DNA of 64,000 nt from Schistocerca nitens (taxonomy: Eukaryota; Arthropoda; Insecta; Orthoptera; Acrididae). The DNA lies in contig NC_064616.1 of NCBI RefSeq assembly GCF_023898315.1, positions 290,869,205 through 290,933,204 of the forward strand, given 5' to 3'. Shown piece after piece: positions 61,110 to 64,000 of this stretch; the first letter of the stretch is position 1; each line of letters opens with the position of its first letter. A program made the translations under genes and the position numbers. The notes beneath the pieces are model-generated. The model was not told the origin of the DNA, searched no databases, and saw nothing but the letters and a program-made list of their open reading frames with translations.

Positions 61110-62770
61110 AGGATCTATTGGGAATGATGTCATTACCTGTAAACACTTATCAATGTGCCATCAGGGAAACATAAGAGAAGTTTCTTAGTACACGTACTAT
61201 CCCATAAGCAGCACCCCTTTACTGATGCACTTGTTAACATTATGCTATAGTCTTATGACAGAAAAGCACAAATTACTATGCAAATACAGAACTGTACACA
61301 GAAAGGACACGGTGAGTGTGGCTCTCAAATTTCCCCTTAATTAAAATTAGCATCTTACAGACTATATTTTAATAGTCAACTTATTTAATTCTCATACTAT
61401 TCCTTTTTGTTAGATAAATCTCATATCATAACAACTGTGTATCAAACTTAACTTAGCAACAGTAAGTCTTTTAGCACCTATCATGCAATATTAAACATTA
61501 CTGTAGCAGGAGGATGTTATACACTCAGAACTTACAATGGATTAAAAAAGTCACTTTGTTTTACTGCTAATCATTTTCCACAATTCTCAAACAATAATTC
61601 AGATTGCAACAGGCAATGTATTTTAAAGTGATCATAAGTGATTTGCAAATCTCACAGTTGTCTGTTCCATGAAAAAGAAATGCACTGTAAGGGTTTTCAA
61701 GCTCTGCAGGATGTGAACATATAATGATAATATTTTTATTGTTCTGTATTCAAAATTAATCAGGTAATATGCTCCGTATCAGCTGGCAACAACTGGCTTT
61801 TGGGATTACTCTTGTAATATTCCTGGTGAAATATTTGAGAAGTGCACATCTAATGCACTGTTTTCATATGTAACTTATGCCTTGCTTTTCCGCAGTGCAA
61901 GCTTATCATGTACATGATATTCGCAACTAACATTGTACTTATAGGTACATCAATTATTCAGTTGCTGTCTTTGAGGCGATAAGATTTGTTTTATCAGCGT
62001 AGAAAACAAGCAAAAATACTTGTTGTCATTGGAAACAGCATCAATAATATTTTCGTTACAAGGTGTATTATCCTACAGTCCTAACATTACAAAATAAAAG
62101 GTAGTCAAAACTTGATTGCACAGCCAAACTGGATTACATAATAGTCTACTAACTTGCAAACCCAAGCTATAGAATCCCGGCTAGATGCATTAAAGAAGTC
62201 AGCTGCATACCACAGTGTGCCAGTGGCCCTGCTAAAGTGGGAACACCTGTTCCTGTCAGATCACCAATGTTTAATGTTGTGTGCCTTGGCCACCGGATGG
62301 ATGGGTGATTGCTCGGGTCTGTCGAGCTCTGATTGAGACCAACAGGCTCCAGTCTCATAACCTGATAGCTGATGGGGGAGCATTGTGCTGACCACTTACA
62401 CCTACATTTTCACCTTTAGTGATGTTTATAGACTGAGGATGACACAGCAGTCAGTTGGTACCTGTGGGCCTCCAAGGCCTGTTTGAATGGAGTTTTGCTT
62501 TTATACTCCACAGCACATGATTTTTACTATATCAGTGCACCTCAATACAAGCTATACAAATTGGAATGACAATTTTTGTCTCTCTGTCACTTTTCTGTGT
62601 TTTTAACCTTATTGCATAGCATTTCAGTGTATACAACAAGATAAAACAGTATTGAGCATCATGATTCCTTCAACTTATCAACGATGAGATCTCTTACGAA
62701 AATATAAAGGAGCACAGCAAACATTTCATAACTGATAGCATAAAATACAGTGTAGATTGTTCACAGCACA
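61110..62770. repeat. Array copy 12, last and partial
   Basis: L1 near 61119, then blocks matching 28920-30730. The copy stops after CAGCACATTAATAAATCA, just before the expected block M. This is the right edge of the array. Confidence 0.8.
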
Positions 62771-64000
62771 TTAATAAATCACTTTGTGTACACTTGGTAT
62801 TAGTATGTTTGCTTCTAAAAGTTCTGTGTTGTATATTAATATTCATGGAATGCTGCACACTTTATTTAAGTAATGACAAATGTAATGTTGTGGCTTAAAC
62901 CATTTTAACTCTTATCTGTGACCATGGCTCATGACTGAAACCAGTCGATATTTGGGTTTAAAATAAAAACAGCTGATGGTCAAACATGCATTTTATACAT
63001 TATTTGGAATGTACTGTAGCTAAGCACAATGGCCTCTAAAGGGACGCAACATTTCATCAAACATGCTGACATTAGTACAGTTACTTACACATTTTTGATG
63101 AAACTCATGAAGAGATGCCAATTTATTTGTAGATTTTTGTTCAGTTCTAGTTTCTATATTGTGAAACCTAATTGCTCCAAGAAGAAAATGGAAACATTTG
63201 TAACTGAAAAGTGATAATGAGATAGTCATACCAGTGCCATTGGATGCTCACAGTTTACAGCAATTTGCATGATATCCTTTCTTTATGCCAATTAAAAACA
63301 ACACAACACAAAGTGCATGAATTTCTCCCACTGTAGTTTATTTACAATTGCAAGCTGAAAAATAGTTGGTATTGCTATATTTTTTTTCCAATCCATCTGC
63401 TAGTATGAGATACAAATTGATGGACAGGTAAATCACATCTAAATGTATAAGTGCATTTATGACAGTCCTTTTTTGGCCTTGCTAAATTCTAATAATGTTT
63501 TTAGCACTTACTTTCCGGCAGATAGTAGCTGAGTTATCCAAAGAGTTTCATTGACTCTTCCAATATAAAATTTGTAGCTGTAACTCCATGTGCAGCAGTT
63601 TTCTGACTCTCATCTGGCACCTGTGGCTGTTCATATTCATTATCATGCTTATCAGATTCAATACCCTCTTCCATATCAAGATCATCACCACACTCATCAC
63701 ACATCAACTCATCTGAAATTTCCTCAAGTATTCATAGGGTGTCTTCAGGATCTCTTACAGTATCACTCTATCTCAAAATAAATGTACCCATGGGACAACC
63801 AATTATAACCATAAATAAGAATAAATACAGAAAATACGTGTAACAAATTATAAGCACATATAGTTCAAAAATACTTACGTGATTAGTCATTAAGTGGCAA
63901 ACGCACCGTAAAGACTGAACTGAAGTTAATAAAGATGTTGTAACTAAACAATAGGTACCTGTGCTTCCAAATGAGGTCACACACTCCTCATCTATGCTGA
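62771..64000. other. Non-array right flank
   Basis: No block here matches the array. A stretch at about 62880-63000 (GACTGAAACCAGTCGATATT, then a run rich in A) looks like the end of some dispersed repeat but is not assigned. Several short open frames occur; one acidic minus-strand frame is described separately. No promoter or RNA gene is evident. Confidence 0.6.
63534..63731 (-). other. Acidic open frame, possible exon or relic
   Basis: A minus-strand open stretch of 65 codons plus a stop reads ILEEISDELMCDECGDDLDM, then EEGIESDKHDNEYEQPQVPD, ending NFILEESMKLFG and a stop; the first Met would be at 63704. The composition is strongly acidic, unlike chance AT-rich frames nearby. On the same strand GTAAGT follows at 63506-63511, which resembles a splice donor but lies past the stop. 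Acidic segments like this occur in DNA-transposase termini as well as in host nuclear proteins. I do not recognise the family. Confidence 0.25.

Noticed and set aside
1-64000. CRISPR arrays, bacterial operons, riboswitches
   Set aside because: The tandem repeats are kilobase-scale or short minisatellites without regular spacers, and all element families are eukaryotic.

Overview
The window looks like intergenic or intronic DNA of a large, transposon-rich arthropod genome, most likely an orthopteran such as a locust or grasshopper. This rests on two things: the repeat families present (tRNA-derived SINEs with matching 3' tails, RTE-type LINEs, a GC-rich Tc1-like element, mariner, Tigger, hAT and piggyBac relics, a Gypsy LTR element), and an AT-rich background with no recognisable intact host gene. 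The species is inferred, not proven.

The main structure is not any one element. From base 1 to about 62770, everything that is not a transposon is one head-to-tail array of diverged copies of a roughly 2.2-4 kb unit. About a dozen copies can be phased by two landmarks: block L1 (a GATGTCATTACCTGTAAA-like block) and block M (CTGGACTGTTGGGAATACTG-like). L1 lies near 1, 11998, 15278, 20860, 28910, 32690, 39350, 47600, 51595, 55895, 58865 and 61110. M lies near 1391, 13411, 16701, 27051, 30861, 34441, 37441, 41641, 48706, 52961, 57196 and 60150. Copies 1-3 (left) are close to each other, as are those around 26.8-34.6 kb, while the right-hand copies are older and shorter. The array ends near 62770.

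Layout: 1-2582 array; 2583-10971 Gypsy LTR element on the minus strand with both LTRs and a 4-bp target duplication; 10976-18802 array copies 1 (rest), 2 and 3; 18803-about 20240 broken piggyBac-like transposase; 20725-21440 array; 21440-26770 a foreign block holding a broken hAT (ZMYM1-like) transposase and a SINE; 26771-34650 array with one SINE; 34652-37200 RTE LINE joined to a SINE; 37201-41936 array with a fold-back; 41937-44002 Tigger/pogo element; 44608-46814 RTE LINE fragment split by a Tc1-like element (44956-46376); 46815-49880 array; 49881-50998 mariner; 50999-53526 array with a SINE; 53527-55386 SINE joined to an RTE LINE; 55387-62770 array; 62771-64000 non-array flank.

No operon, RNA gene or working host gene is visible. 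The elements do not act together as a pathway; they record history. Because the array units are paralogues, several insertions have an empty site in a sister copy, which lets them be ordered relative to the duplications.
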